Assembly (NCBI GenBank): GCA_949752735.1
Contig: OX457042.1
Span: forward strand, 26,037,078 to 26,101,077
Direction of reading: 5' to 3'
Length of the DNA: 64,000 bases
Source of the DNA: Lumbricus terrestris
Taxonomy: Eukaryota; Annelida; Clitellata; Crassiclitellata; Lumbricidae
Under the pieces are notes generated by a model. That model worked only from the letters and a program-made list of their open reading frames with translations, was not told the origin of the DNA and made no database searches. Made by a program: the position numbers and the translations under genes. Numbering within the stretch: position 1 is the first letter of the stretch; every line of letters starts with the position of its first letter. This document shows, one piece after another, positions 39,701 to 45,783 of this stretch.

Positions 39701-40226
39701 TAAAACCTAACTGTATTTATCTTCAAAACAGGTGATAAAGATGCTCGTCGCCATAGTGATTCTCTTCGCCATCTGCTGGACCCCGACGCTCGTCGACAGC
39801 GTCCTCGTGGCCTTCGGGCTCCTCGACCGACTCCACTACGGTCAGCTGAAGCACGCCCGTCAGGCGTTCGCCCTCATGTCGTACGCCAACAGTTGCGTAA
39901 ATCCTATCGTCTACGCGTTCATGTCGAAGAACTTTCGCACCGGCTTCAAACACACGCTGTGCGGAGTCTGCTCGAGGCGCGGTCGCCTCGATTCGCGCGC
40001 TCACACGCTGCGCAGGGCCAGGCAGACGTCGTTTCAGACGCCGGCGATATCGATGGTGTACACCCGGAGCGCTGCGAGCGGGTTCCACTCCGGCGGCGCT
40101 GGAGCGCAAGGGCAGAGCAGCGGTAGCTACTGCAGCTCGAAGGTTAAATCGCGCTACACCGGGAAGGATGGGTATGATGCGCATGGAACTGCGGAGACCT
40201 TGATATCGCCCGTATCTGAAGAGTGA
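9547..40226 (+). CDS. class A (rhodopsin-like) GPCR, peptide-receptor type, 5' part missing
   Basis: Exons 9547-9670, 10811-11013, 17084-17120 (predicted) and 39732-40226 encode a seven-helix receptor from the DRY arginine to the stop. Seen: the R-Y-Y of DRY; TM4 tryptophan (LFLWIAS); an ECL2 cysteine (GYWCIKEW) that in this class bonds to TM3; TM5 with the conserved proline (LVFPLTAMTFAY); TM6 FAICWTP; TM7 NSCVNPIVYAF; helix 8 SKNFRTGFKH; then a 60-residue Ser/Arg-rich tail with cysteines (CGVCSRR) suited to palmitoylation. TM7 lacks the opsin retinal-binding lysine. The first intron splits the DRY arginine codon in phase 2, a known recurrent intron site in class A receptors. The overall look is a neuropeptide receptor; the ligand is unknown. 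TM1-TM3 must lie upstream. The last intron (22.6 kb) is full of transposons. Confidence 0.9.
9671..10810 (+). other. GPCR intron, noncoding
   Basis: A 1.1-kb intron without other genes. It ends in the AGC/AGT repeat and then TTGCCTGAACGTATCTAG, the acceptor. Confidence 0.7.
10594..10776. repeat. (AGC)n/(AGT)n microsatellite
   Basis: Mixed CAG/TAG triplets. The minus strand reads as poly-Leu in frame, which is an artefact. The array ends about 35 bp before a receptor exon. Confidence 0.95.
10811..11013 (+). CDS. GPCR exon: ECL2 and TM5
   Basis: Acceptor TATCTAG at 10810; phase 0 start VLKKVGVVRVGYWC. It contains the ECL2 cysteine, an acidic loop (EWDDAIQERIYE), TM5 MGMLFLILVFPLTAMTFAY and the start of ICL3 (SSRHSIRAR). 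Donor GCAG|GTACCA at 11013/11014 ends in phase 2, so it cannot join directly to the phase-0 exon at 39732. Confidence 0.92.
11062..11104 (-). repeat. short LINE/SINE-tail-like fragment
   Basis: TTATAAAGCGCCTCTCACAG followed by TGCAACCTAATCAGAGTCGG. The same sequence in opposite orientation, diverged, is at about 43446-43490, so it is a dispersed repeat. Confidence 0.45.
11309..12483 (+). mobile_element. maT-type (DD37D) Tc1/mariner element, defective
   Basis: 1175 bp between TA dinucleotides (11307-11308 and 12484-12485). Termini are CACTGTGTCCCAATAAATCG and its reverse complement, with inverted repeats of about 165 bp running to GACGTCACAATTACGTCA on each side. It encodes the transposase catalytic domain (11446-12178, frameshifted) but not the N-terminal DNA-binding domain, because the left inverted repeat runs directly into catalytic-domain sequence. 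It lies in the receptor intron between exons 10811-11013 and 17084-17120. Confidence 0.9.
11446..12178 (+). pseudogene. maT-like DD37D transposase, N-truncated and frameshifted
   Basis: The open frame 11446-12078 gives 210 residues. Catalytic aspartates seen: D41 in WFTDEK, D138 in FQQDGAPAH, and D176 in SPDLNSVDY, 37 residues after D138. That spacing marks the maT branch of the IS630-Tc1-mariner superfamily. After about 12055 the frame shifts by one and the usual C-terminus continues (EEFDQLVIDAA ... GGHFEHTL, stop 12176-12178). A full family member has about 340 residues with a helix-turn-helix N-terminus, which is absent here. The ATG at 11446 lies in the inverted repeat and is probably not an original start. 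Not functional on its own. Confidence 0.88.
12484..12927. other. noncoding intron sequence
   Basis: No recognised element or coding exon. Confidence 0.4.
12928..13099. mobile_element. short hAT-like element, CAGGGCTT family, with 8-bp TSD
   Basis: Begins CAGTGCTGTTTTTAAGG and ends TTAAAAAAGCCCTG. It is flanked by the exact duplication GTTCTCTC (12920-12927, 13100-13107). The interior repeats 'actgcac' several times. Relatives at 1100 and 51957, with partial copies near 32086 and 35634. Confidence 0.82.
13108..13654. other. noncoding intron sequence
   Basis: No supported feature between the hAT element and the GTAT array. Confidence 0.4.
13655..14103. repeat. (GTAT)n tetranucleotide array, ~450 bp
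   Basis: Over 100 GTAT units with rare GCAT, ATAT and GTGT variants. All long frames here (YIHT, VCMY repeats) are artefacts. Confidence 0.97.
14104..15844. other. noncoding intron sequence
   Basis: No gene seen. Contains the 26-bp tandem repeat at 15027-15102. The segment 15355-15462 shares sequence in inverse orientation with 46212-46276 (a dispersed repeat around TTTATCCAGGCTTGGGACTG). Confidence 0.4.
15027..15102. repeat. three tandem units carrying TGACGTGGC
   Basis: The unit AGATAATAATTTATGACGTG is repeated three times (from 15027, 15057 and 15080). Each contains TGACGTGG, which resembles ATF/CREB-type binding sites. Function unknown. Confidence 0.7.
15845..16061 (-). mobile_element. 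tRNA-derived SINE (copy A)
   Basis: Read on the minus strand from 16061: GCGGTGGTTTAGTGGGTAAG (box A-like), then GGTTCGAATACGCC (box B-like), then a body with CAATTGCTCAGCGCTCG, and a tail GGGGCGCTAGAGCAAGTGCA. Shared with copies at 23889, 34026 and 53943. Confidence 0.75.
16341..16526. repeat. cluster of five inverted repeats (hairpins)
   Basis: Successive palindromes: CAACTATAGTTG (16345-16356); arms 16361-16374/16383-16396 (13 of 14 paired); perfect 11-bp arms TTCGTTATATC/GATATAACGAA (16434-16459, loop TCAA); CCCGAT/ATCGGG (16461-16474); perfect 9-bp arms CCTGGCAGG/CCTGCCAGG (16477-16507). No coding content. Confidence 0.75.
16917..16965. repeat. (CAGA)n microsatellite
   Basis: About ten CAGA units with variants. 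Confidence 0.9.
17084..17120 (+). CDS. predicted 37-nt GPCR exon for ICL3
   Basis: This is an inference from splice grammar. Upstream is GCGTTCTGTTTCAG, a strong acceptor; downstream is GAA|GTATAA, a usable donor. The exon at 10811 ends in phase 2 and the one at 39732 starts in phase 0, so a missing exon of length 3n+1 is required, and 37 nt fits. Translation gives R-SRIGKTIISRTE before VIKMLVAI. This places E at the cytoplasmic end of TM6 in register with rhodopsin's EVTRM. Other exons in the 28.7-kb interval could also satisfy the phase rule. Confidence 0.5.
17121..18418 (+). other. GPCR large intron, start
   Basis: Noncoding. 17161-17215 has a few CCCTAAC-like strings, too degenerate to call telomeric repeats. 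Confidence 0.4.
18419..18790 (+). repeat. composite minisatellite element (GGACAATTCGG + 37-bp units), copy 1
   Basis: Starts with GTCCGGACAAT and GCGGACAATTC units, then about seven ~37-bp units of the form GATTGATGAAAATAATGCTTGCTTCAATAGAAGTTG (degenerate). The same two unit types occur together, inverted, at 23428-23760. Confidence 0.7.
18791..20087. other. noncoding intron sequence
   Basis: No supported element. 19791-19830 includes 'cagaggcgctcccagtgcg', reminiscent of the SINE body. Confidence 0.4.
20088..20643 (+). mobile_element. L2/CR1-like LINE 3' end
   Basis: The frame 20088-20546 encodes the extreme C-terminus of a non-LTR reverse transcriptase ORF: AGLPNCRIRQLQSVLNCAARVV, LHWLPVVDRTIFKI, RRSLRSATRGDLIVPRSRT, and AFSCIGPSYWNSLPLAIRDA, followed by FSKLIKSHLF and a stop. 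These are hallmarks of the L2/CR1 group. After the stop comes GGCGCTATATAAATGTTC and then an (ATAC)n tail (20588-20643), the usual LINE 3' microsatellite. It is 5'-truncated, with no catalytic FADD box, so it is dead. Confidence 0.85.
20644..22152. other. noncoding intron sequence
   Basis: (TA)n tract at 21378-21440. 21085-21117 matches the dispersed repeat of 15355-15462 (CCAGGCTTGGGTCTGGCACTGG). No exon seen. Confidence 0.4.
22153..22417. mobile_element. hAT-like miniature, CATGGGCGGAGACC family, with 8-bp TSD
   Basis: Begins CATGGGCGGAGACC and ends GATCTCCGCCCTTG. It is flanked by the exact duplication GTCCTTCT (22145-22152, 22418-22425). The interior has GATGACCTTTTTTTAGTCAT at about 22265, the shared core motif. 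Confidence 0.85.
22726..22872. mobile_element. hAT-like miniature, CAGGGCTTAAAGTGTG family
   Basis: 147 bp with inverted ends CAGGGCTTAAAGTGTG and CACACTTTAAGCGCTG. Flanks ATGTGTAT and ATGTGTGT match at 7 of 8. A close relative is at 49861-50041. Confidence 0.8.
22873..23427. other. noncoding intron sequence
   Basis: GTGTGACATT-type short repeats at 22873-22945; otherwise nothing recognised. Confidence 0.4.
23428..23760 (-). repeat. composite minisatellite element, copy 2 (inverted)
   Basis: Six to seven tandem 15-bp units GGAGCGGACAATTC (with GCTGAC variants) at 23436-23527. These are followed by three ~47-bp units containing CCAACTTCTATTGAAGC, and GGACAATTC-like ends in reverse near 23700-23745. 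Same composition as 18419-18790 on the other strand. Confidence 0.72.
23889..24052 (-). mobile_element. tRNA-derived SINE (copy B, tail-truncated)
   Basis: Minus strand from 24052: GGGGCGCGGTGGTGTAGTGG, GGTTCGAATCCACC, then the CAATTGCTCAGCGCTTCGG body and GGGAGCGCCTC end. The GCTATAACAAG tail is missing. Confidence 0.75.
24314..24592. repeat. two-copy direct duplication (~82 bp units)
   Basis: 24314-24394 and 24510-24592 share CATCTTGAACAA, TTGAGGTTTCTT, AGAGCGATAA and GAATAAAGTCCGGAAG in the same order. The intervening ~115 bp differ. Confidence 0.7.
24611..24770. mobile_element. CCGGTGTCACGAAATAGAG-family repeat
   Basis: Starts CCGGTGTCACGAAATAGAGT with ATCCCCC; contains an internal CACGTGACACCGATTG inverted end and a further GACTCTATTTCGAAACAGAT end. 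Looks like nested or rearranged copies. A complete-looking member is at 50399-50847. Confidence 0.5.
24837..26387 (-). repeat. 3' LTR (1551 bp)
   Basis: Direct copy of 29644-31194, TG...CA bounded, with a 7-bp terminal inverted repeat. It includes a copy of the first ~110 codons of the element's ORF (minus, up to about 25169), which then runs into flanking DNA and stops near 24804. Confidence 0.9.
26388..27657 (-). other. LTR element interior without ORF
   Basis: AT-rich sequence between the ORF stop and the 3' LTR. No pol-like motif was seen in any frame. It would be 3' untranslated or spliced-out sequence. Confidence 0.6.
27658..29976 (-). CDS. single ORF of the LTR element, starts inside the LTR
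   Basis: From the first ATG (29976-29974) the frame runs 772 codons to TAG at 27660-27658; it is open a further 11 codons upstream. About 110 residues are LTR-encoded, then the frame reads through the primer-binding site (GYVTNWRSRTG). The N-terminus has an amphipathic helix (EEEVLEILGPMLERLSSAI). The middle is low-complexity Ser/Thr/Pro/Ala, and there is a CxxC (MCEQC) but no CCHC knuckle. Near the end comes a basic stretch (KTKPKVKVRQG), then a hydrophobic tail (FSFLLMIFMICAALEI). Strong donor-like sites AAG|GTGAGG (GT at 27939-27938) and CAAG|GTAAAT (27929-27928) sit where the character changes, so the hydrophobic end may be intronic. Position suggests Gag, but no Gag motif is recognised. 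Confidence 0.6.
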   Translation of the reverse strand: MSSAEEEVLEILGPMLERLSSAIKDLNRNLSRWGTSPIMSSTLRRKTVVELHEPVSSLAYGRPDKSAHLYSAQSDNNQSFIAPSVQQQHGTPLPVHRSNLWPVFAQRGYVTNWRSRTGFVNQLGINNTGDEGLVLIEGGRFDVACSDDSESEIGREIKRGLEEDWIGGRGFDSPNAFNVANDYSQPIDLMHDSLRTETEIVNSEMRTRINEGKNCGSFADNPRSTLGFGSNLEFPNSHAATSIHPAQRKLLPEPTTPLVYKKIARSGSSTETFHSLQPRDTVTVYRHPPHSSPTPVSTVYKEIYDQPSVSVRENYCVAVDPLRSSDIRFQQLMLGHAKNSRSTAVPRVHRPNLPRWPPRTLQQPSVVNYPGEQTFVVQRDRTLHSRDLNDFVAYSNSETQRNSGVRQRLPLTSPPTQPSLVHHSSFEVIEFPTVAVVAAAEAFPTAEVSQTSSTTTSMAQSPLSQSGPENLGPGQKTNVAASTAFPTAEPRTSPPTDTGTTTSPAAGVAAVACLSPLVTTTLAYGASAEVFETPPTAAASTTTSSAAAAAAVGAAEPNQPPSPTTTPPSTITTLTATLTAADQLSPSWCRLPDLPINGEQCSLFVSQPSSSTHQQFASKIMCEQCSLMFAKKEIKLPLNADETSSFRQSWCQPKSPPPEAEASSPQDIYCAVKTKPKVKVRQGKSHVIERYRLNFSFLLMIFMICAALEIISERLSDRVILAFALEWLTCLVRLMFCGLQLLTLLKPKIVFEFLRTLLKVWHSMSIDRRGIG
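29621..29640 (-). promoter_or_regulatory. putative tRNA primer-binding site
   Basis: Minus strand just after the LTR end: AAT then TGGCGCAGCCGCACAGGG. The TGG start fits pairing with a tRNA CCA end. Which tRNA is not determined. Confidence 0.6.
29644..31194 (-). repeat. 5' LTR (1551 bp)
   Basis: Promoter-bearing LTR in minus orientation. TATATAAG lies about 30 bp before the ORF ATG, and CGCTATATAAATGCGCGG lies further in. Matches the 3' LTR in length and in every stretch compared. Confidence 0.9.
31195..32336. other. noncoding intron sequence
   Basis: 31625-31732 ends in TTTCGTGACACCGG, a right end of the CCGGTGTCACG family. 32086-32170 starts CAGGGCTTTCTTTAATTA, a partial member of the CAGGGCTT hAT family. 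No exon seen. Confidence 0.4.
32337..32582. mobile_element. hAT-like fragment, right end GGCGCCGCCACT
   Basis: Ends TCCTGGCGCCGCCACT, the reverse of the left terminus of the element at 37729. The interior has the shared core in inverse orientation (GTCGTCAGAAATTTTGGCG). The left terminus is not identified. Confidence 0.6.
33166..33490. mobile_element. CCGGTGTCRCG-family element
   Basis: Left end CCGGTGTCGCGTGACAGAGT with CTCCCCC, right end GGGGGAGAG...GTGACACCGG. An inner GACTTGATTTCGAAACAGAT matches 24740-24765. Noncoding. Confidence 0.55.
33706..33770. repeat. (CA)n(TA)n microsatellite
   Basis: ACACACAC followed by about 24 TA units. Confidence 0.95.
33832..34018. mobile_element. hAT-like CAGTGGCGTAGCC-family fragment
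   Basis: Starts TAGTGGCGTTGCCAGGAATT and shares TTACTTAAGTGGATAAATAG with the element at 43674. The right end is absent; a SINE follows at once at 34026. Confidence 0.6.
34026..34250 (-). mobile_element. tRNA-derived SINE (copy C, most complete)
   Basis: Minus strand: tRNA-like head GGGGCGCGGTGGTGTAGTGG with box A, then GGTCCGAATCCACCTC box B region, body CAATTGCTCAGCGCTTCGGC, and end AAGGGGCGCTATAACAAGTG. Length about 225 bp. Confidence 0.8.
34251..36451. other. noncoding intron sequence
   Basis: (CA)n array at 35081-35190. A CAGGGCTTATTCTAAGGAAT start at 35634 is a partial CAGGGCTT hAT end. 36246-36266 has TTTTTATGGCCCACCCTG, a Tc1/mariner-type right end. Frames at 34459-34761 lack recognisable homology. 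Confidence 0.4.
35081..35190. repeat. (CA)n microsatellite
   Basis: CACACA interrupted by CACAACACA and CACGCA. Confidence 0.95.
36452..36888 (+). mobile_element. internally deleted maT/mariner element (copy 2)
   Basis: 437 bp with the same termini as 7446-7861 (CACTGTGTCCGGAAAAATTC), TA on both sides (36450-36451, 36889-36890), and the same retained transposase tail (36583-36777: DYKIWGVMQEKVYKTK ... GGHFEHKL stop). It keeps a few more codons, including the third catalytic aspartate region (DYKIWG). Confidence 0.85.
37231..37400. repeat. ~42-bp minisatellite, about four units
   Basis: The unit contains AACACGGCTATTTAACGG and AGACTGCCGAGGTGCAAA. Outer units are diverged. Confidence 0.85.
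37729..38254. mobile_element. hAT-like element with internal tandem array and 8-bp TSD
   Basis: Begins CAGTGGCGGCGCCAGGATTT and ends CCTAGCGCCGCCACTG. It is flanked by the exact duplication GCAAGAAG (37721-37728, 38255-38262). The interior is five to six units of about 70 bp containing AAAATTTCTGACGACC, a poly-T, then AGTCATCGACCGAAATCC. Noncoding. Confidence 0.9.
38263..39731 (+). other. end of the large GPCR intron
   Basis: No element recognised beyond a short repeat at 38534-38575 also found at 48367-48410 (CTGGTGCCCTGCG ... TTTCGAGTGG). Ends TTATCTTCAAAACAG, the acceptor for 39732. Confidence 0.5.
39732..40226 (+). CDS. GPCR last exon: TM6, TM7, C-tail
   Basis: Acceptor CAAAACAG at 39731, phase 0 start VIKMLVAIVILFAICWTP (TM6 with CWxP), ECL3 VAFGLLDRLHYGQLKHARQA, TM7 SYANSCVNPIVYAF, helix 8 MSKNFRTGFKHT. 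The cytoplasmic tail is rich in Arg, Ser and Gly and ends VSEE, stop TGA 40224-40226. It is GC-rich compared with surrounding DNA, as expected of real coding sequence. Confidence 0.95.
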   Translation: MIKMLVAIVILFAICWTPTLVDSVLVAFGLLDRLHYGQLKHARQAFALMSYANSCVNPIVYAFMSKNFRTGFKHTLCGVCSRRGRLDSRAHTLRRARQTSFQTPAISMVYTRSAASGFHSGGAGAQGQSSGSYCSSKVKSRYTGKDGYDAHGTAETLISPVSEE

Positions 40227-41145
40227 GATCTTTACATTAATTCGGTGGTATACTGGATCGAAAGTGCATTGTATCGTGTACTCGTTGGTGTACTTGTTCA
40301 GTTTAACAACGCAACTGCTTGGCTCAGTTCCATACTTGTTCAGTGCATATAGATATTATAATGTATAGTCATACAAGTATGGTTCGTAAGCTATTCGTCC
40401 ACTATTCTCGCCATTGTTGATTAATTTGTTATTGGTATTGTTGGCAATTGCAACAGCAGTAAAGCGTGGAACTGTAAATGATAATGAGGATGATGATGAT
40501 GTTTTAACGGTCTCAAGAATTTCTGAACTAAGTGACGCACAACCATCATGTATCAAGCTAAGCGACAACGCAATATCATCATTATTATTTTTATTATTAG
40601 TGATATTTTATTATTACTATTTTATTATTATGTTATTATTGTTATCTTCATTAGGGCTATATTATTATTATTAATCCTATTAATATTGCAAGACCCATCA
40701 TTAGGCATATTATGATTATTATAAGGCACATCATGATTGTTATTAGGCCTATTAGCATTAGGCCTTTTATTGGGCTTATTATGATTGTTGTTGTAAATAT
40801 AATATAGGCAAGCATGATTCAGTTTGATATTATGAACGTTATATAGGCCAAAGGTCGTTATTCGATCAGTCCTGCAGGGCCACTCGGTTTCCTGGCACTT
40901 GAAAGCCGTGGTGAAGAATGGTATTATCATCAATATTATTTTTTATTTTTATGAAAATAATTATTGTAATTATTGCTGCTGCTTTGTTTTGATCATAATA
41001 ATAATATATTATTAGGTTATTCATTGTTTATTGTTGTTGTTGTTGCTATTGTTGTTATTATGCAGCGTACTATAGGACCTAACTTAATCTATAGATTTGC
41101 AAAAAAATTATTGTACTCATCAGTCATCATTGTTATTATTACTGT

Positions 41146-41146
41146 A

Positions 41147-41203
<57 letters not shown>

Positions 41204-41214
41204 TTTATTTTATT

Positions 41215-41280
<66 letters not shown>

Positions 41281-41282
41281 AT
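41146..41282. repeat. (ATT)n microsatellite
   Basis: Two TTA blocks split by a T15-like run. Confidence 0.95.
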
Positions 41283-41537
41283 AACACACATTTATTTTTC
41301 AAAAGAAAATGACAAAGTCATTTACAGGCTAACGTCTATGCTCCTTTTGAACATTAGGCTACGTAACGTAGTCATTCAGGCCAAGACCTCCAGGTGTCTT
41401 GACTGTTCAAGTCTGCTGTTCTCAAAACCGACAAAGAGTTTCCGATTTGCAGGGCGACTGATAGACGCTGAAGCAGATGGCTGGTCTCACGCGGGTCACC
41501 TTTGGCCGCTGACATCTTTCGTCCTAGTTCTTGTACA

Positions 41538-41538
41538 A

Positions 41539-41579
<41 letters not shown>

Positions 41580-41635
41580 AACTATTACTATTATCACTAT
41601 TTTTACTATATTTTTATTATAATTATCATCGTCGT

Positions 41636-41686
<51 letters not shown>

Positions 41687-41695
41687 CAGGCTATG
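41538..41695. repeat. compound (ATT)n-(CAT)n-(CAG)n microsatellite
   Basis: TTA units, then TCATCA, then about ten CAG units. Confidence 0.95.
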
Positions 41696-42116
41696 AACAG
41701 TTGGTCTTCAACTCTGAATTATTTGGAAACTTTTCCAGCTCATAATTTATATCTAAACGACACATTCTGTCTATTTATATATCCGTCCGTCTGTTCGTCC
41801 GCCCGACCGCCGCACAGACAGACAGACAGACAGACAGACAAATAGACAGAATATAGAATATGTGTTTGTCGCTTGCTCGTTTCGTTGCTAATTCGCCTTT
41901 TTTCGGTTATCAAGATGAAAATTCTTATTTATATAATATACCTTATATATATATATATATATAATTATTGTTTGTATTTTTTATGCCGTATATTTCTATA
42001 GCGTCAGTATTTATAGTGAACTACTCAGCATCGTTTGCATGTAAACAGCGAAGACAACAGTTTATAGTCTGAGTTCACAGCGTTATACATGTATATCATT
42101 ACACCATACATGTGTG

Positions 42117-42860
42117 CACGGTGTCCCGATGAAAAATATACATATAGACTCCAAAAAGGGTAATAACTTGGCCAACACTTTAAGTATTTGACTGATATTT
42201 TCAGTACAACAACACCTAGGCTATAGACCTAACGCCAATTAGAAATATTCGTGAGTTTGTAAAGTTTATGAGCGTTTGAGATGCCGCGCCAAAAATGGAG
42301 ATTTCCAACATGAAAAAGCTAAAACAAAGTCAGCTATTATAATACATCAGGTGTTCACAATGTCCTCCTTGTTCGCAGAAACACGACCGTAGATGTAGAC
42401 GCCACTGTTTGATGGTCCGGTCGATGATCACGTGTTAAAACAGCTGCCACTCTTCAAACAGATGGCTACCGATGCGGGAGCGAAAGAACGTGTTCCTCCC
42501 GTATACACTCAGGATTGATGTCTGACCTGCTGGGGCCCATAGCTGCGGGACATGAAGATGGGTGTCTCCCGGAATAGCTAATACACCACTACGTCTACGG
42601 TCGTGTGCCCGTGCACAAGGAGGACATTTTGAACACAAGCTGTAGCTTCCTTTAGCTGTTGTATAGGCTATGTTGGAAATTTCTGTTTCTCGGCGCTGCT
42701 TCTCAAGCGCTCATAAGCTTGACAAACTCACCAATATTTCTAAACGGCTCTAGGATTAAGTGGCTACTGTTGTTGTTTTTAAATTTCATGCAAATGCTAA
42801 AAGTTTTGACCGAATAATGACACTTCTTGTTGAGGGTCTACTTTTAATCGGGACACAGTG
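42117..42860 (+). mobile_element. foldback mariner/maT derivative
   Basis: Left end CACGGTGTCCCGATGAAAAA pairs with the right end ...TTTTAATCGGGACACAGTG. The inverted arms stay homologous for about 290 bp each, meeting near 42415-42580. The right arm keeps the last transposase codons (GHFEHKL, stop 42644-42646). The left arm carries the same codons inverted (AATGTCCTCCTTGT at 42360). TA follows the right end. This indicates an element made of two inverted copies of a transposon 3' end. Confidence 0.7.
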
Positions 42861-42862
42861 TA

Positions 42863-43673
42863 TAACTGTATATGTATGTATATATATATATAAATTATGA
42901 TTATATGTCTAAGTTCACTGCGTTCTATTATATTATCATTATAACATGTCTGAGTTAACGACGTTATATATTTACATATAGCCTATCATTATAAAAAGTA
43001 TATGTGAAAAATCAATCATTTATTCTGGAAAATGTAGCAACCAGTCCTCATGCAAAGGTTGTACTTTCGGTTGCACAGAGGACCTTAAAATGGTCTTATA
43101 CGTGTATCTATAGGCTACGATAATACGACTACGCTGTGCATGGGCCACCGGAGCCGTGGTACCCTAATCATATGATGACGACATAATCCTTCCCGCCCTT
43201 TAGACCGGGATGACGTCATATTATTGTATACCACTGTCTCGGACTTCATGCCACAAGCACAGCATCGTGTCTAATTGTCTGTGCCTCTGTCTACCCTTTT
43301 TGCTGTGGATTGACCTGCCTATTATTAGGTCTATATAACTTGTGCTGAAATGTTTTCATGGGGGCAGTATATATACAATACCCGGTACTTATTTTCTGCC
43401 CGTTTTTTAAAGACTTCTCCTTTTCGAGGGGGTCATCGCACTGGGAGCGACTCTGATTAGGTTGTACTGAGATAGTCGCTTTATAAATTCGTGAATAGTG
43501 TACAGGATATAAATAGAACAGTCCTATATGATAGCCATTGCAGTATGATTTTGTGGTCCTGGCATAACGCATTTGAATAAACAACAACAGGTAGGCCCTA
43601 CTGCAGAAAAGAAAATCCTTAACTGATGGTAAACCTCAGCTTGCATATAGATTTGTACCGGTATAAAGACCTA
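42863..43673. other. intergenic noncoding
   Basis: 43446-43490 contains the LINE/SINE-tail-like GACTCTGATTAGGTTGTACT followed by GCTTTATAAAT. Nothing else recognised. Confidence 0.4.
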
Positions 43674-43948
43674 CAGTGGCGTAGCCAGGAATTTATGATG
43701 GGGGATTAGGTTTTTATGGCCTGGTCGGATGCCATTCTTGACACCAACCTAACAGTATAACAGTAAATAACAAGGGAATATAGTAGGCCTAAAAAGGGAA
43801 AAGGTAAGACAAACAATTGTTAGGCTACTAAAGCATTAATTGTTTTGTTTTTTTCTTATTTAAGTGGATAAATAACCTTTAAAAAACCTTTTCCCTAAGC
43901 CAATGGGGTTTTAACCCCCGAAATCCCCCTTGGATATATACGCCACTG
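43674..43948. mobile_element. hAT-like CAGTGGCGTAGCC-family element
   Basis: Begins CAGTGGCGTAGCCAGGAATT and ends ATATACGCCACTG. G-rich left arm and AACCCCCGAAATCCCCC right arm, as in 4897-5060. No clear target duplication. Confidence 0.75.
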
Positions 43949-44755
43949 GGTATATATTATATATTAATACACAACATACAGTGCATGGGCCTATCTGAGC
44001 ATTAGTGCTCATGGTTAGACCATAAATAATTATTATTCTGATCGTCAGCGCGGAACTTTCACAACGCCCACAAAGTGAAGTCACGGGGACCAGACTATCA
44101 CAGGCGCTCAATAAAAACAAAGTCGATAGGCAGTTAATCAAACGGCTATATAGGGTGGATGATGCTTAGAGTCAAAACAACGTGGGACGTAGAGGTAGGG
44201 AGGGAGTGGAGGAATCAAATTAGGATCTGCGATAAAGCAATGTTTTCAGTTTCGAGTGAAAGACCTGTGGAGATGTAAGCTTATAGTTTGTATACAATTT
44301 AGGACGTCGTATAGAGGCCCTACATAGAAATAATTGCATGGCTTTGATTCCCGAAGACCGCCAGCTACGACCGTCAAATTCCGAGAACTAGAGGACCGCC
44401 CTGCAGTCACGTATCACGTGACACCAGAAACTGGCTATTTTCAGAACAGAAATAACTGCTGCCGTGAAGGACAGTGTCTGCTATATATAAAAATTATGTC
44501 TGTCAAGTCTTTAACTTTAAAGACTTCGAAAATTGCTCAAAACTGTATTATGAAACGAGCTATTTTAGTAATCTTAAAATACGTGACGGCAAGACGTAAG
44601 CACACATTAAGAAGTAGGGTTAACAATGCCCTGCATGTATGAGCTGATCAATAACTTGGAAGCAACCTTCAAGCAGGTTCAATGAATGAACTGCGACAAG
44701 TGCATTTCTCAGTGCAGCACGTAGGCAGCCAAGGAGTGTAAGAAACCAGGAGAAG

Positions 44756-44998
44756 CATGGGCGGAGTTTCGTTTCGGATTTTTTTTTGGGGGGGCCTAAA
44801 AACTTGGTCCAGAAGGCGCGGCGCCGAAAAAATCTTTTCGTTTCGACCGGGAAAAAGTTGATGACCTTTTTTAGTCAACAGTTGGAAGTGCTTGGGGGCT
44901 AAGCTCAAAAAGATAGACCATTTACACGGCAAAAACATGGCTATGGGGTTTCTGGGGAGGGGACTTAGCCTCCTAGCCCCTGATAAACTCCCCCCATA
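44756..44998. mobile_element. hAT-like miniature, CATGGGCGGAG family, with 8-bp TSD
   Basis: Begins CATGGGCGGAGTTTCG and ends AAACTCCCCCCATA. Flanked by AGGAGAAG on both sides (44748-44755, 44999-45006). Contains GTTGATGACCTTTTTTAGTC near 44857. Confidence 0.82.
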
Positions 44999-45006
44999 AG
45001 GAGAAG

Positions 45007-45560
45007 GCTTTAATTGACCGTTCCCTAAGAAATGAGAATATCGATTCGTCCTCGTTCACTGTAGTTGTCTCTGCTCCTCGTTCTTTGCACGGTACGCGTT
45101 TTGGCTCTGAAGTGTTAGCGACCGTTATAAAGTCGCCCCCGCGTGTTTCTTCAGAGGTTGCGTGCGTTGCTTGAAGGTCATTCGTAATAAAACAGACGAT
45201 AGCCAATAGCAATGACAATATATGTGTATACATATATATATACAGATATATACATATATATATATACATATATACACATATATAAACATATATACACAGA
45301 TATATGCATATATATTATACACATATATACGTATATATATGCAACGGCAATAAATGTCCCTGCCAGAAATAATAAATCTCCGATTGAAGAGCTTCTTCGT
45401 TTCGCCGGTGGTATAGAATGACGACATCAGAGCTATATATATATAAATATATATATATATGGTCTCCATGGAAACGTTGCTACCGTCGACGACACGACTA
45501 TGGCGCGCCATGTCAGATGCAAGAGTAACGTTGTCAGAAGCGACAGTGTTAGGAATAAGT
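45007..45560. other. intergenic noncoding, AT-repeat rich
   Basis: (TATATA)n with CATATA variants at 45220-45350 and 45430-45462. The 247-codon minus frame 45868-45125 spans this and the minisatellite and looks like a composition artefact. Confidence 0.5.
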
Positions 45561-45568
45561 TCGAATAA

Positions 45569-45783
45569 CGGTGTCAGAACTGATGGTGCCAGGGCTGACA
45601 GTGCCAGAGCTGACGGTGCCAGTGCTAGCAGATGCCAGAGCGCAGCAGTGTCAGAACTGACGGTGTCAAAACTGACGGTGTCAGTACTGGCAGTGCCAAA
45701 GCTGACGATGCAGGGGCTGACGATGTCAGCTTTGGCGGTGCCAATACTGACGTTGCCGGTCTGAAGGTGCCAGAGCTGACAGC
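45569..45783. repeat. 15-bp minisatellite, ~14 units
   Basis: The unit is GGTGTCAGAACTGAC with variants such as GGTGCCAGAGCTGAC. The 15-bp period keeps several frames open, giving false ORFs on both strands. Confidence 0.88.

Larger units (their letters stand above)
40227..42116. other. intergenic, trinucleotide-rich
   Basis: 3' of the receptor; probably includes its 3' UTR, but no clear AATAAA was pinned. TTA repeats at 41146-41282 and 41538-41695 (TTA, then CATCAT, CAGCAG) and CAGA at 41816-41850. Confidence 0.5.

Noticed and set aside
39732..40226. Opsin interpretation of the receptor
   Set aside because: TM7 lacks the retinal-binding lysine; the sequence before NPIVY reads FALMSYANSCV.
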